A stretch of DNA of 22,778 nt from a virus (IMGVR_UViG_3300018062_000002:1-22778), one strand, 5' to 3'; numbered from the stretch's first letter, positions 1-6,714 are shown. Notes: generated from the letters alone by a model not told the origin. A program made the numbers and translations.

Positions 1-58
1 CGATCAGCTTGCCAAGCTGAGACGGGTCGCGCGGACGTTGGGGACGACGGCGTGCCAT
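1..58 (-). CDS. Small basic protein, 5' fragment (cut by window edge)
   Basis: Reading the minus strand from the ATG at 58 gives MARRRPQRPRDPSQLGKLI before the window ends. This N-terminus (basic MARRRP, then RDPxQLxKxI) resembles a family of small basic proteins of unknown function that I recall from Bradyrhizobium, Rhodopseudomonas and relatives. Those members continue with Gly/Lys/Ala-rich, histone-H1-like sequence, but that part is not in the window. The gene diverges from the phage late operon. A weak promoter-like pair on the minus strand (TTGCGC, 16 bases, CATACT) would place transcription start almost on the ATG, so the mRNA could be nearly leaderless. It may be a host gene flanking a prophage or a phage gene. 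Only 19 residues are visible, so the call depends on the match to memory. Confidence 0.5.
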   Translation of the reverse strand, partial: MARRRPQRPRDPSQLGKLI

Positions 59-138
59 AGTGGCAGTATGCTGGCCCGCGCATCGCGCGCAAGTGGGGCT
101 GAATTTCAAACTGAGGCACTACCCCACGGCGCTCCCGT

Positions 139-167
139 TTGACGGCCGCGGCCACGCCTGATATATT
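139..167 (+). promoter_or_regulatory. Strong sigma70-type promoter of the late operon
   Basis: The -35 box TTGACG (139-144) is followed by exactly 17 bases and the -10 box TATATT (162-167). TG at 159-160 makes an extended -10 (TGnTATATT). Each hexamer matches consensus at five of six positions. The predicted start is near 174, only about 25 bases upstream of an intrinsic terminator, so the default product would be a short RNA of roughly 65-70 bases. It points towards the terminase and is the best promoter I can see for the late genes. Confidence 0.72.
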
Positions 168-198
168 GACCGCGTCCCCCTTTGGACTTTTTCTCCCT

Positions 199-241
199 GC
201 GGCCCCGCTCCATCCCGTCCTTGAGTGGGGCCGCTTTTTTT
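199..241 (+). terminator. Intrinsic terminator just upstream of the terminase gene
   Basis: GCGGCCCC (199-206) pairs perfectly with GGGGCCGC (227-234). Four more inner pairs (207-210 with 223-226, one of them G-U) extend the stem to 12 bp with a 12-base loop. Seven T residues (235-241) follow at once. There is no T tract in the other orientation, so it acts only on + strand transcripts. No + strand gene ends here; the only obvious transcript it could stop is the one from the promoter at 139-167. The U tract ends 19 bases before the terminase ATG. Confidence 0.8.
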
Positions 242-260
242 GGCACTGTCGCCGGCCAGC

Positions 261-2138
261 ATGGCAGACGACCCCCTGATCATCGACGAGCCGCCGGCGG
301 ATACCGCCGCGGCCGTGCAGTTGCCGGCGATCGATGTCGCTCCGTTCCCGCGCGAGCGCTTCCTGAATTGGTGCCGAAGCCTCAAGGTCAACACCAAGGA
401 CCATGGCATCCGGCCGTTCGCGCTGTTAGGCACGCAGCGCTACATTCTTGATGAAATCTGCAAGGGCATCGCCGAGGGCGTCACCACCTTCGTTTTCCTC
501 AAGGCGCGCCAGATCGGAGCGTCCACATTCTTCATCGCGCTCGACCTGTTCTGGGCGTTCGAGCACGCCGGTCTGTCCGGCGCCTTCGCCACCCACACCG
601 ATCAATCGAAAAATCAGTTCCGCCAGATCATCCGCGTGTTCTTCGCCCACCTGCCCAAGACCCACAAGGTCAAACCGCAGAAAGAAAACCGCGACATGCT
701 GATCCTGAAAAACGACAGCATGTTCGTCTATCTGGTCGCCGGCATCAAACAGAAGGAAGTGAGCAACCTCGGCCGCTCCGGTGCGTTTAATTTCCTGCAT
801 GCAACCGAGGTGGCGTTTTGGGGTTCGGAGGAAGATAAGAAGGAATTGTTCGCCACGCTGTCGACGCACTACCCGCACCGCATGACGGTCACGGAAAGCA
901 CCGCCAATGGCTTCAACCATTTCGAGGAACAATGGAACGCCGCCAAGCAATCGCCGACACAGCGCGCGATTTTCGTCGGCTGGTGGCGCAACGAGCTCTA
1001 TGCGTTCGCCAAAAATCATCCGTGGTATCGCATCTACATGCCGGAAGGAGAAGCCACGCCGCTGTCGCCGCTCGAGCGCCGGCGCGCCCGGCTGGTCAAG
1101 GAGCAGTACGGGTTCCAGATCGCTAGCGAGCAGATCGCCTGGTATCGCTGGAAGCTGACCGAGCAGACCGACGGCGACCAGGCCAAGATGGACGAGATGT
1201 TCCCTTGGCTCGAGGAAGATGCCTTTGTCGCCACCGGCGCCAAGTTCTTCACCAACGAGAGCCTGACCGAGGCGATGCGCGCCGCGCGCAAGATGCCGCT
1301 CCTGCCCTACCGCTATCGCGTGAGCGAGCGCTGGGAGGACTTGCTGGTGCTGCCGGCACAGCAGAAAGGGGCCGAACTCAAGCTGTGGCAGGAAGCGGTG
1401 GCGAACGGCGTCTATGCGATCGGCTGCGACCCGGCCTATGGCTCGTCCGACGACGCCGATCGCACCGTCGTTCATGTCGGCCGCTGCTTCGCCGATCGCC
1501 TCATCCAGGTCGCCGAATTCTGCTCGCCGCGGGTGTCGACCTATCAGTGTGCGTGGATACTGGCGCACCTGTGCGGCTATTATCGCAACTGCGTGGTCAA
1601 TCTGGAAATCACCGGACCGGGCACGGTGGTGTTCGACGAATTGAACCGGCTGCGCGTCGAACTCGCCAATGCCGATGTTCCCGAGAAGGGCGCGGCCGAT
1701 CTGCGCAGCGTCTTGTCGAACATGAAGCATTATCTCTACCGCAAGCCGGACAATCCGACCGGCGGCCTTGCCTTCCAGTGGCGCACCACCCAGGAAACCA
1801 AGACCGTCATCATGAACGGCTTCCGCGACGCCTTCGAGCTTGCCCGGCACATCGTCGCCTCGATGTATTGCCTCGAGGAAATGAAATCGGTGGTGCTCGA
1901 AGGCGGCTCGATCCACGCCGAGGGCCGCAAGAAGGACGACCGGGTGATGGCTGCGGCGCTGGCGCACGAGGCATGGCGGCGATGGGTGCAGCCGCGCATG
2001 CACGCCTCGGGCCTTACCTATGACAGAGTGATGAAGGACGACGTCACCGGCGGCCCGTCGAAGCTCGAGAAGATCGCGATCGACTATCTGCGGCGCGCTG
2101 GCGTGCTCAAGGCGGGACAGAACATCGGCGCACCATGA
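261..2138 (+). CDS. terL: Phage terminase large subunit (packaging ATPase/nuclease)
   Basis: This 625-residue protein is the motor that cuts concatemeric phage DNA and pumps it through the portal. The N-terminal ATPase domain has a deviant P-loop, KARQIGAST (residues 81-89), in which the usual Lys before Ser/Thr is Ala and a Lys sits at the front of the loop. A Walker-B-like LHATEVAFW follows, with E183 the likely catalytic acid. The C-terminal RNase-H-like nuclease shows GCDPAYG (D390), LEITGPG (E449) and KKDDRVMAAAL (D559/D560), which fit the three acidic metal-binding positions. I chose ATG 261 because the in-frame GTG at 225 lies inside the terminator hairpin. Neither start has a good Shine-Dalgarno, so the true start is less sure than the identity. 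The stop overlaps the next start (ATGA). Confidence 0.95.
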   Translation: MADDPLIIDEPPADTAAAVQLPAIDVAPFPRERFLNWCRSLKVNTKDHGIRPFALLGTQRYILDEICKGIAEGVTTFVFLKARQIGASTFFIALDLFWAFEHAGLSGAFATHTDQSKNQFRQIIRVFFAHLPKTHKVKPQKENRDMLILKNDSMFVYLVAGIKQKEVSNLGRSGAFNFLHATEVAFWGSEEDKKELFATLSTHYPHRMTVTESTANGFNHFEEQWNAAKQSPTQRAIFVGWWRNELYAFAKNHPWYRIYMPEGEATPLSPLERRRARLVKEQYGFQIASEQIAWYRWKLTEQTDGDQAKMDEMFPWLEEDAFVATGAKFFTNESLTEAMRAARKMPLLPYRYRVSERWEDLLVLPAQQKGAELKLWQEAVANGVYAIGCDPAYGSSDDADRTVVHVGRCFADRLIQVAEFCSPRVSTYQCAWILAHLCGYYRNCVVNLEITGPGTVVFDELNRLRVELANADVPEKGAADLRSVLSNMKHYLYRKPDNPTGGLAFQWRTTQETKTVIMNGFRDAFELARHIVASMYCLEEMKSVVLEGGSIHAEGRKKDDRVMAAALAHEAWRRWVQPRMHASGLTYDRVMKDDVTGGPSKLEKIAIDYLRRAGVLKAGQNIGAP

Positions 2139-2491
2139 CCCGGCTCTACGACATGAAACTTGAGGATTTGCGCCGCGAACTGCTGCGCTTCCGCTACGAC
2201 GCGCAATACAAGGGCCGCGACCGGCGCGTGCCGCTGCAGGCGTTCGCCGCCTTCGTCGGCGTGTCACGGCAGACCCTCTATGAGCTGATGGCGCGCCGCC
2301 CGCTGTTCGATTTAACGCCGCGCACGCGCTCGCGCATCGTGCAGGGCGTGGCGATGGTGCTCGAACAGGGATTGCGCTGGCGCCGGCGCCAGCAGGTGTG
2401 GGAACCGTACCTGCCCGACGGCTCGCTGCCGATGCCGCCGGCGAATGCCGCCGCGGTCTTTGGCGGGACACTGAGCGCGCGGGACGGCTGA
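2135..2491 (+). CDS. Small helix-turn-helix protein, possible terminase small subunit
   Basis: A 118-residue basic protein whose ATG overlaps the terminase stop by four bases, so it is probably translationally coupled. Residues 32-53 (VPLQAFAAFVGVSRQTLYEL) look like a helix-turn-helix: a small-residue first helix, the turn around GVSR and a recognition helix. The flanks are Arg-rich. No small terminase is seen upstream of TerL, and small terminases recognise packaging sites through HTH-like domains, so this is a reasonable candidate by position and fold. It could equally be a transcription regulator or a DNA-binding accessory protein. I do not recognise a named family. Confidence 0.7.
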   Translation: MTRLYDMKLEDLRRELLRFRYDAQYKGRDRRVPLQAFAAFVGVSRQTLYELMARRPLFDLTPRTRSRIVQGVAMVLEQGLRWRRRQQVWEPYLPDGSLPMPPANAAAVFGGTLSARDG

Positions 2492-2961
2492 TGGTCATCC
2501 GCAGCTACACTTGCCTCAACCGCAACTGCCGCAATGAATTCGACAGTAGCGAGGATCATCCGCCGTGCCCGCGCTGCCGCGGCCTGCGCGTGCAATGGCT
2601 GCCGCGGCCGGTCAATATCAACAGCCGCGGCCGCGCCGCGGCGATCGACAAGACGGTGCGCGAACTGGTCGAGGCTCACGGCATGACGGATTTCCGCTCG
2701 CCGCAGCGCGGCGAGAGCGTGATGAAGCGGCCGACGCCGCCGCCGTCCGGCGAAGCGCACGCGTTCGAGCCGCAGCCGGGCTGGCGCATCAACATGCCGG
2801 ACTCGGCCATGCAGGGCCGCGGCCATGCCGTATGTGCCACCACCGGCGTCACCGCCAAGGTCGCGGTGCCGTTCGACAGGGCGGTGCCGGCCTCGAAAAC
2901 GCTCGGCGCCGCCTCGCGGATCGAGGGCAGCTATCGCCCCAAGGGCGGCATCCCGACATGA
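2491..2961 (+). CDS. Zinc-ribbon protein of unknown role
   Basis: A 156-residue protein starting in a TGATG overlap with the preceding gene. The first 30 residues hold four cysteines in a zinc-ribbon spacing, C8-x4-C13-x12-C26-x2-C29 (the second pair is CPRC). This recalls the FmdB-type N-terminal ribbon found in small regulatory and phage proteins. The rest is a poorly conserved-looking Arg/Pro-rich stretch with no recognisable domain. It sits between the terminase and portal genes in a chain of overlapping starts, so it is expected to be made with the packaging machinery. An in-frame start at 2398 would add 31 residues overlapping the upstream gene; the coupled ATG at 2491 is preferred. Function is unknown. 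Confidence 0.75.
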   Translation: MVIRSYTCLNRNCRNEFDSSEDHPPCPRCRGLRVQWLPRPVNINSRGRAAAIDKTVRELVEAHGMTDFRSPQRGESVMKRPTPPPSGEAHAFEPQPGWRINMPDSAMQGRGHAVCATTGVTAKVAVPFDRAVPASKTLGAASRIEGSYRPKGGIPT

Positions 2962-4688
2962 TCGTCCCGCAGAAAGACCCCTACCGCGAGGAAAAGGTGC
3001 TGGCCGTGCGCGACGCCTGCCGGGTGTCGCTCGAAGAACGCCGGCAGATGTATTCGCGCCGCCGCGCCTTCTTCATGTTCGGCTGCGACGATAATCGCGA
3101 GGTTCGCTACAATCGTCTGTTCGCCCACTCCGACCTGGTCGCCTCGTTTCTCTATTCGCCCGACCACGCCATCTACAATCTGTCGGCGCCGCTCAATTCG
3201 CCCGACGACGTGGTGGCGCAGGCCCTGGCGCTGCAGGACGATTGGAACAACGAATTTCGCGACAGCGGTCTTGCCTACCAGTATGGCACGGCGCTGTTGT
3301 GGGCGCTGGTCTATGACAGCATGTTCTTGAAACTCGGCTGGAACGACGAGCGCGACAAATTGCTCGGCCGCATCGTGCTGCCGCATTCGTTCGGCGTCTA
3401 TGACGAAAGCGAGCCCGATCTCGACGCGCAAGAGGCGTTCCTGCACATCTACCGCGTCCCTTATGACAACGCGGTGATCCGCCTCTATCGCGCCGGCCGC
3501 CAGGCCGACGTGAAGCGGCTCGGCGTCGCCACCGGCTCCAACATCGAGGATTTGCCGCCGGTGCTCAAGCAGTTGTTGATCTCGCAGACCGGCGGCATGA
3601 ACATTTCCGGGAATATCATGGGCCAGGCGCCGCTCGATATTCAGCCGATGGTGCGCTACGAGGCCAAATCCGACATCGAGACGGTCGAGTTTCACGAATT
3701 GTGGATATGGAACGATGTCAGCGAGGACTATACGACCTTCATCATCGCCGCGCCCGACATTCTGTTGACCGACACGCGTGAGGCGATCAGCGCGCGCAAA
3801 GCCGCCAAAGGGGGCGACAAGATCGAGCACCTGTCCGACAGCAACGACTTTCTGCCGCAGGAACATGCCTTCGTGCCGATCACGCCCTATCCGTTGACCG
3901 ATTATTTCTGGGGCGAGAGCCATTGCGAGCGGTTGATCCCGCTGCAGACCTGGACGACCGAGCGGCTGGATCAGATCGCGGAAATCCTGGAGCAGCAGGT
4001 CGACCCGGCCAAGGTGTTCTCCGGGTTCATGGGCCTGTCGGACGAGAAGGCCGGTGCGCTCGGCGGCCCGAACACCTGGGTGCTCGACGCGCTGCCCGGC
4101 GCCAAGGTCGAACGGCTCGACCCGAAGATGCCCGAGGATTTGTTCGCCGAAGTCAAGGAGATCGGCGCCATGTTCCTCGAAGCCTCCGGCCTCACCGAGA
4201 CGGTCATCGGCAAGGGCGAGAAGAACGTGCGCGGCGGCGGCCACTCGAAGCAGCTGGCGCTCACCGGCTCCGGGCGCATCCGCAAGATCGCCGTCGGCCT
4301 GGAGCAATCGCTGGTGCAGCTCGGCGATCTCGGCCTCAAGTTGAAGATGCGCAACGACCCGAACGAGATTTTGCTGCCCGGCGGCGGCAAGTTTCTCCCC
4401 GCGCAACTGGCCGCCGACGACTGGAACATGCGCATCGCCGGCCACTCGCATTCGCCGCTGTTCCTCGACGAAAGCCGCGAGCTCGCCGCCGTGCTGTTGA
4501 AGGCGGCGGCGATCGACCGCGAGATGTTTGTGCGCTTGATTAACCCGCCGCAACGTGACACCATCATCACGTCGCTGCGCGCGCGGGAGAAAGTCGAAGC
4601 CGCGCAGCGCGCTCTCAACCCCGCCGCCCAGGGCGGCGGAAAGGCAAGGAAAGGAGAGACACATGGCGCGCAAAAAGGGCCGTCATAA
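2958..4688 (+). CDS. Portal protein (head-tail connector)
   Basis: A 576-residue protein with the size and composition of podovirus portals. As a dodecamer at one capsid vertex it would form the DNA entry channel, dock TerL during packaging and later carry the adaptor. Supporting segments are the strand-rich HELWIWNDVSEDYTTFIIA region (from residue 246), the WGESHCERLIPLQ segment (from 318) that resembles the portal signature before the stem helices, and a Gly-rich loop GKGEKNVRGGGHS (from 418). Long amphipathic helices at the C-terminus fit a wing/crown. ATG 2958 overlaps the previous stop (ATGA). The reading frame is open further upstream, but that part is antiparallel noise inside another gene. 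The 3' end overlaps a 14-codon mini-ORF. Confidence 0.88.
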   Translation: MIVPQKDPYREEKVLAVRDACRVSLEERRQMYSRRRAFFMFGCDDNREVRYNRLFAHSDLVASFLYSPDHAIYNLSAPLNSPDDVVAQALALQDDWNNEFRDSGLAYQYGTALLWALVYDSMFLKLGWNDERDKLLGRIVLPHSFGVYDESEPDLDAQEAFLHIYRVPYDNAVIRLYRAGRQADVKRLGVATGSNIEDLPPVLKQLLISQTGGMNISGNIMGQAPLDIQPMVRYEAKSDIETVEFHELWIWNDVSEDYTTFIIAAPDILLTDTREAISARKAAKGGDKIEHLSDSNDFLPQEHAFVPITPYPLTDYFWGESHCERLIPLQTWTTERLDQIAEILEQQVDPAKVFSGFMGLSDEKAGALGGPNTWVLDALPGAKVERLDPKMPEDLFAEVKEIGAMFLEASGLTETVIGKGEKNVRGGGHSKQLALTGSGRIRKIAVGLEQSLVQLGDLGLKLKMRNDPNEILLPGGGKFLPAQLAADDWNMRIAGHSHSPLFLDESRELAAVLLKAAAIDREMFVRLINPPQRDTIITSLRAREKVEAAQRALNPAAQGGGKARKGETHGAQKGPS

Positions 4689-4707
4689 GCGCCGCGGTCG
4701 GCGCTGA
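4663..4707 (+). CDS. Mini-ORF: 14-residue arginine/lysine-rich peptide
   Basis: ATG 4663 opens a 14-codon frame, MARKKGRHKRRGRR, ending at TGA 4705-4707. Nine of 14 residues are Lys or Arg, plus one His. It overlaps the last 26 bases of the portal gene in another frame. The reason to take it seriously is its ribosome site: AAGGAAAGGAGAG lies just upstream, among the purest Shine-Dalgarno sequences in the window, although it is inside the portal coding frame. No other start nearby would use that site. A nucleic-acid-binding micropeptide is an inference only. It could also be chance. Confidence 0.45.
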   Translation: MARKKGRHKRRGRR

Positions 4708-4733
4708 TCACCCGAGACTGTTGGGGGAACGGA

Positions 4734-4790
4734 ATGTACCGCCGGCAGCGGCCATCTCTGCCGGCGGTTTCAATTGGAAGTGACCTGTAA
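4734..4790 (+). CDS. Possible 18-codon leader ORF containing a hairpin
   Basis: ATG 4734 starts MYRRQRPSLPAVSIGSDL and stops at TAA 4788-4790. A GGGGG run ends about six bases before the ATG and could serve as a ribosome site. The strong inverted repeat 4738-4768 lies inside the frame, so translating ribosomes would melt it. Reality as a gene is doubtful; it is listed because it sits in the longest gap inside the operon and could be a leader peptide. Confidence 0.22.
   Translation: MYRRQRPSLPAVSIGSDL
4738..4768 (+). terminator. GC-rich hairpin, weak terminator or RNA-processing site
   Basis: ACCGCCGGCAG (4738-4748) and CTGCCGGCGGT (4758-4768) are perfect 11-base inverted repeats around a nine-base loop. 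Only a short broken T stretch (TTCAATT) follows, so full termination is unlikely. A partial terminator that lowers downstream expression, or a stabilising 3' structure for the packaging mRNA, would fit its place after the portal gene. Confidence 0.5.
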
Positions 4791-4791
4791 T

Positions 4792-4821
4792 TTGACGCGG
4801 TGGCCGCTGCCGCCCTACCAA
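4792..4821 (+). promoter_or_regulatory. Possible weak internal promoter
   Basis: TTGACG (4792-4797) has the same -35 sequence as the late promoter at 139. The best -10 at a usable distance is TACCAA (4816-4821, 18-base spacer), which matches consensus at only three of six positions. It lies just after the hairpin and before the capsid-assembly genes, where an internal promoter would make sense. Low confidence because of the poor -10. Confidence 0.22.
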
Positions 4822-4855
4822 TAGCTACGTTTGAACCGGGTGGGAGCACTGCGCC

Positions 4856-5281
4856 TTGCCGCCGTTGCCGCAACCGCCAATGACCGCCGGCGGTCCGTTG
4901 CCGGGAAAGCCGGCGTTGCCCGGCAATCCGATGGGCGGCCCGTCCGGTCCCGGCGCGCCGCCGATGGCCGCGCCCGGCGCCGGCGCCGGCAACGAGGCGG
5001 CCACCGATGCGATGGTCGCCGGCGTCATGCAGACGCTCTACAAGGCCCTGCAGGCTTATCCGCTCGGCAGCAAAAAGAACGGCGCGGTGCTCAACGCCAT
5101 CCGCGCCTTGAGCGCGAATTTTGCCACCGAGAAAGACAACCAGCTGGTGCCGGCGGCGATCAGGCAAATGGGCCTAGCGGCCAAGCCGCAAGGCCCGATC
5201 GCCAACGCACCGATGCCGCCGCTCGCGGTCGCCGCGCCGCCCGGCATGCCCGAAGGCGGCGAACCGGCGCTGGCGGCCTGA
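4856..5281 (+). CDS. Pro/Gly/Ala-rich phage protein of unknown function
   Basis: A 141-residue protein. Residues 1-45 are a low-complexity Pro/Gly/Ala tail, the middle (about 50-110) is predicted helical (TDAMVAGVMQTLYKALQAY and onwards), and the end is again Pro/Ala-rich. The start is TTG 4856: GGGAG about nine bases upstream is a good ribosome site and a stop lies in frame at 4832. ATG 4880 is the fallback but has no ribosome site. Between portal and scaffold, it may be an assembly or minor head protein. I do not recognise a named family. A competing frame across the same bases gives only Arg-rich low-complexity sequence. Confidence 0.7.
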   Translation: MPPLPQPPMTAGGPLPGKPALPGNPMGGPSGPGAPPMAAPGAGAGNEAATDAMVAGVMQTLYKALQAYPLGSKKNGAVLNAIRALSANFATEKDNQLVPAAIRQMGLAAKPQGPIANAPMPPLAVAAPPGMPEGGEPALAA

Positions 5282-5294
5282 TGGAGAAAAAGCC

Positions 5295-5489
5295 ATGACC
5301 ACCTACGTCAGCGCCGGCAACCTGCTCTCGGGCTTCAATGCCGAAAGCCTGATGGCCGTCGAACTGCGCGTGCTGTCGAACCTGATGCAGCGCGAGATGG
5401 CGAACGAGTCGCAGGACGAATTGAGAATTCTGCGCAACGACCAGGCGTTCGAGCTCGGCATCGCACCGCCTGTCATACCGGGTAACTAA
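5295..5489 (+). CDS. Small conserved-looking phage protein, unknown
   Basis: A 64-residue protein (starts MTTYVSAGNLLSGFNAESLM) with a GGAG ribosome site before the ATG. It is predicted almost wholly helical, with alternating hydrophobic and charged residues (MAVELRVLSNLMQREMAN) and no Cys, His cluster or membrane segment. It sits in a run of small genes between portal and scaffold. Size and location suggest a minor head or assembly factor, but nothing in the sequence fixes a role. Confidence 0.68.
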   Translation: MTTYVSAGNLLSGFNAESLMAVELRVLSNLMQREMANESQDELRILRNDQAFELGIAPPVIPGN

Positions 5490-5527
5490 CCGCGGCGCGT
5501 CTCGGCCGCCAAACACGGAGAAGGTCA

Positions 5528-6148
5528 ATGCCCGTCATGTTCGGCACCGTCGGTGCCCCCTCGTCGACGTCCGCCGCCGATGCATCGAACCAAGCGGTGC
5601 TGCAAGGCAAGGCCGGCGAAATCATCAAGGCCGACCTGCACGGCTACGGCTATACCGCAGCCTACCGCGGCCGCCTGTTCCTTGCTGCGACCGCTGCCGC
5701 CGGCGTCACCATCCCGATTTCCTCGTCGACCTCACCGACCTTCACTCTCTACAATCCGATCGGCTCGGGCGTGGTCGCCGAGCTCCTCAAGCTCAACATC
5801 GGCATCACCAACGCCACCACCGTCGTGTCGCCGCTGCTGCTCGGGGCGATTTCCGGGCTCATCGTGGCGCCGACCTCGGTCACGGCGCGCTCCATCATCT
5901 CGGCAAACCTCGGCGGCGCCGGCGTGGCGCTGGCGCAGCTCTACACCGCCGCAACGCTGGCCGCGGCCGCCACCAACTTCCTCACCGTCGGCTCGGTGTC
6001 GGCGACCTCGGGCGCGTTCCCGAACCTCAACTACGACCTCAACGGCTGCCTGCTGCTGCAGCCCGGCTCGCTGGTTCACGTCTGCGGCACGGCGGCGCAA
6101 ACCTCGGCGTCGACCATCTCGCTGCTCTACGCGGAATTCCCGCTGTAG
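5528..6148 (+). CDS. Phage structural protein, beta-rich, unknown function
   Basis: A 206-residue protein with a strong ribosome site (GGAGAAGG). It is dominated by short beta-prone Val/Ile/Thr/Ala segments with Gly turns, including GRLFLAATAAAGVTIPIS, LYNPIGSGVVAELLKLNIGI and PGSLVHVCGTAA. This layout matches a widespread family of about 200-residue proteins beside phage portal and capsid genes, which I remember only as uncharacterised structural proteins. A head-decoration or surface beta-sandwich is the best guess. Lack of Lys/Arg clusters and of membrane or signal sequences fits a virion component. Confidence 0.72.
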   Translation: MPVMFGTVGAPSSTSAADASNQAVLQGKAGEIIKADLHGYGYTAAYRGRLFLAATAAAGVTIPISSSTSPTFTLYNPIGSGVVAELLKLNIGITNATTVVSPLLLGAISGLIVAPTSVTARSIISANLGGAGVALAQLYTAATLAAAATNFLTVGSVSATSGAFPNLNYDLNGCLLLQPGSLVHVCGTAAQTSASTISLLYAEFPL

Positions 6149-6167
6149 GGCTTGAAGGAGAAACACC

Positions 6168-6503
6168 ATGCCGGGACCGACAACGCTTCTCGAACCGACC
6201 GCCTGGGCGGTCACGGTCGGGCTCACGTCGGCCTTGTGCATCACCTCGAACCCGTCGCGCTTCGGCATCGTGTTCGTCAACAACGGGCCGGTGGCGGTGG
6301 CGATCTGCCCCGCCACCGTCATCCCCGTCGTCGGCGGGGTGCCGCAGCCGCCGATCCCCGGCGTTGCCGCCATCGGCGGACCCGGCTCGATCACCATGCA
6401 GCCCGGCGACAAGTTCATCATCGACAATCTGCCATGCTCGGCGTCGTGGAACGCGATCGCCGCCGGCGCCGGCGGCGTGCTGACCATTCTCGAACACCCG
6501 TAA
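6168..6503 (+). CDS. Small beta-rich virion protein, unknown
   Basis: A 111-residue protein after a clear AAGGAGAAA ribosome site. Alternating beta segments (FGIVFVNNGPVAVAICPA, GDKFIIDNLPCSASWNAIA) with Pro/Gly-rich turns suggest a compact beta-sandwich. Similar small proteins recur in phage structural clusters; those at 19830 and 20720 in this window have a comparable plan but no strong identity by eye. A decoration or minor capsid protein is likely, without direct evidence. Confidence 0.68.
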   Translation: MPGPTTLLEPTAWAVTVGLTSALCITSNPSRFGIVFVNNGPVAVAICPATVIPVVGGVPQPPIPGVAAIGGPGSITMQPGDKFIIDNLPCSASWNAIAAGAGGVLTILEHP

Positions 6504-6519
6504 CGCTTGGAGGCTCATC

Positions 6520-6714
6520 ATGGCGTTCAAGGAAGATTTTCACCCCAAGGCGCGGCGGCCGTCGATCGAGCGCAAGAAACAGGACGGCATGTTTCAGAAC
6601 CCGCCGTCCTATCCGCAGCTCGGCGGCTTTTCCAGCGCCGGCAAGGAAGTGCGGCCCGAGCGGCCGCTGGCGCTCGAAAAGGGCGACCTCGTGCGCAAGG
6701 GCAGGCCGCTGTGA
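6520..6714 (+). CDS. Small charged phage protein, unknown
   Basis: A 64-residue protein, rich in Lys/Arg/Glu/Pro (starts MAFKEDFHPKARRPSIERKK), with an excellent GGAGG ribosome site eight bases before the ATG. It looks largely unstructured. Its stop overlaps the GTG start of the next gene, so the two are probably coupled. Nothing identifies its function; an assembly factor or a peptide inside the capsid are both possible. Confidence 0.65.
   Translation: MAFKEDFHPKARRPSIERKKQDGMFQNPPSYPQLGGFSSAGKEVRPERPLALEKGDLVRKGRPL

Noticed and set aside
225-260. Twelve-codon extension of TerL from GTG 225
   Set aside because: The GTG is in the stem of the terminator and lacks a ribosome site; the extra residues look like translated hairpin sequence.
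426-2498. Long open frame on the minus strand (690 codons) across the terminase
   Set aside because: It is antisense to a clear terminase; the high G+C and codon bias of the real gene keep the opposite frame open. The product is Arg/Gly/His-rich with no domain.
2931-4673. Minus-strand frame of 580 codons across the portal
   Set aside because: Antisense shadow of the portal gene with no ribosome site and no recognisable protein features.
4831-5298. 155-codon Arg-rich frame over the Pro/Gly-rich gene
   Set aside because: It gives low-complexity Arg/Ala/Gly sequence and no good ribosome site, while the frame from TTG 4856 has GGGAG and a plausible helical domain.
5553-6155. 200-codon Arg/Ser/Pro-rich frame over the 206-residue structural gene
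   Set aside because: Composition is typical of an out-of-frame reading of high-GC coding DNA; the other frame has a strong ribosome site and a beta-rich protein.
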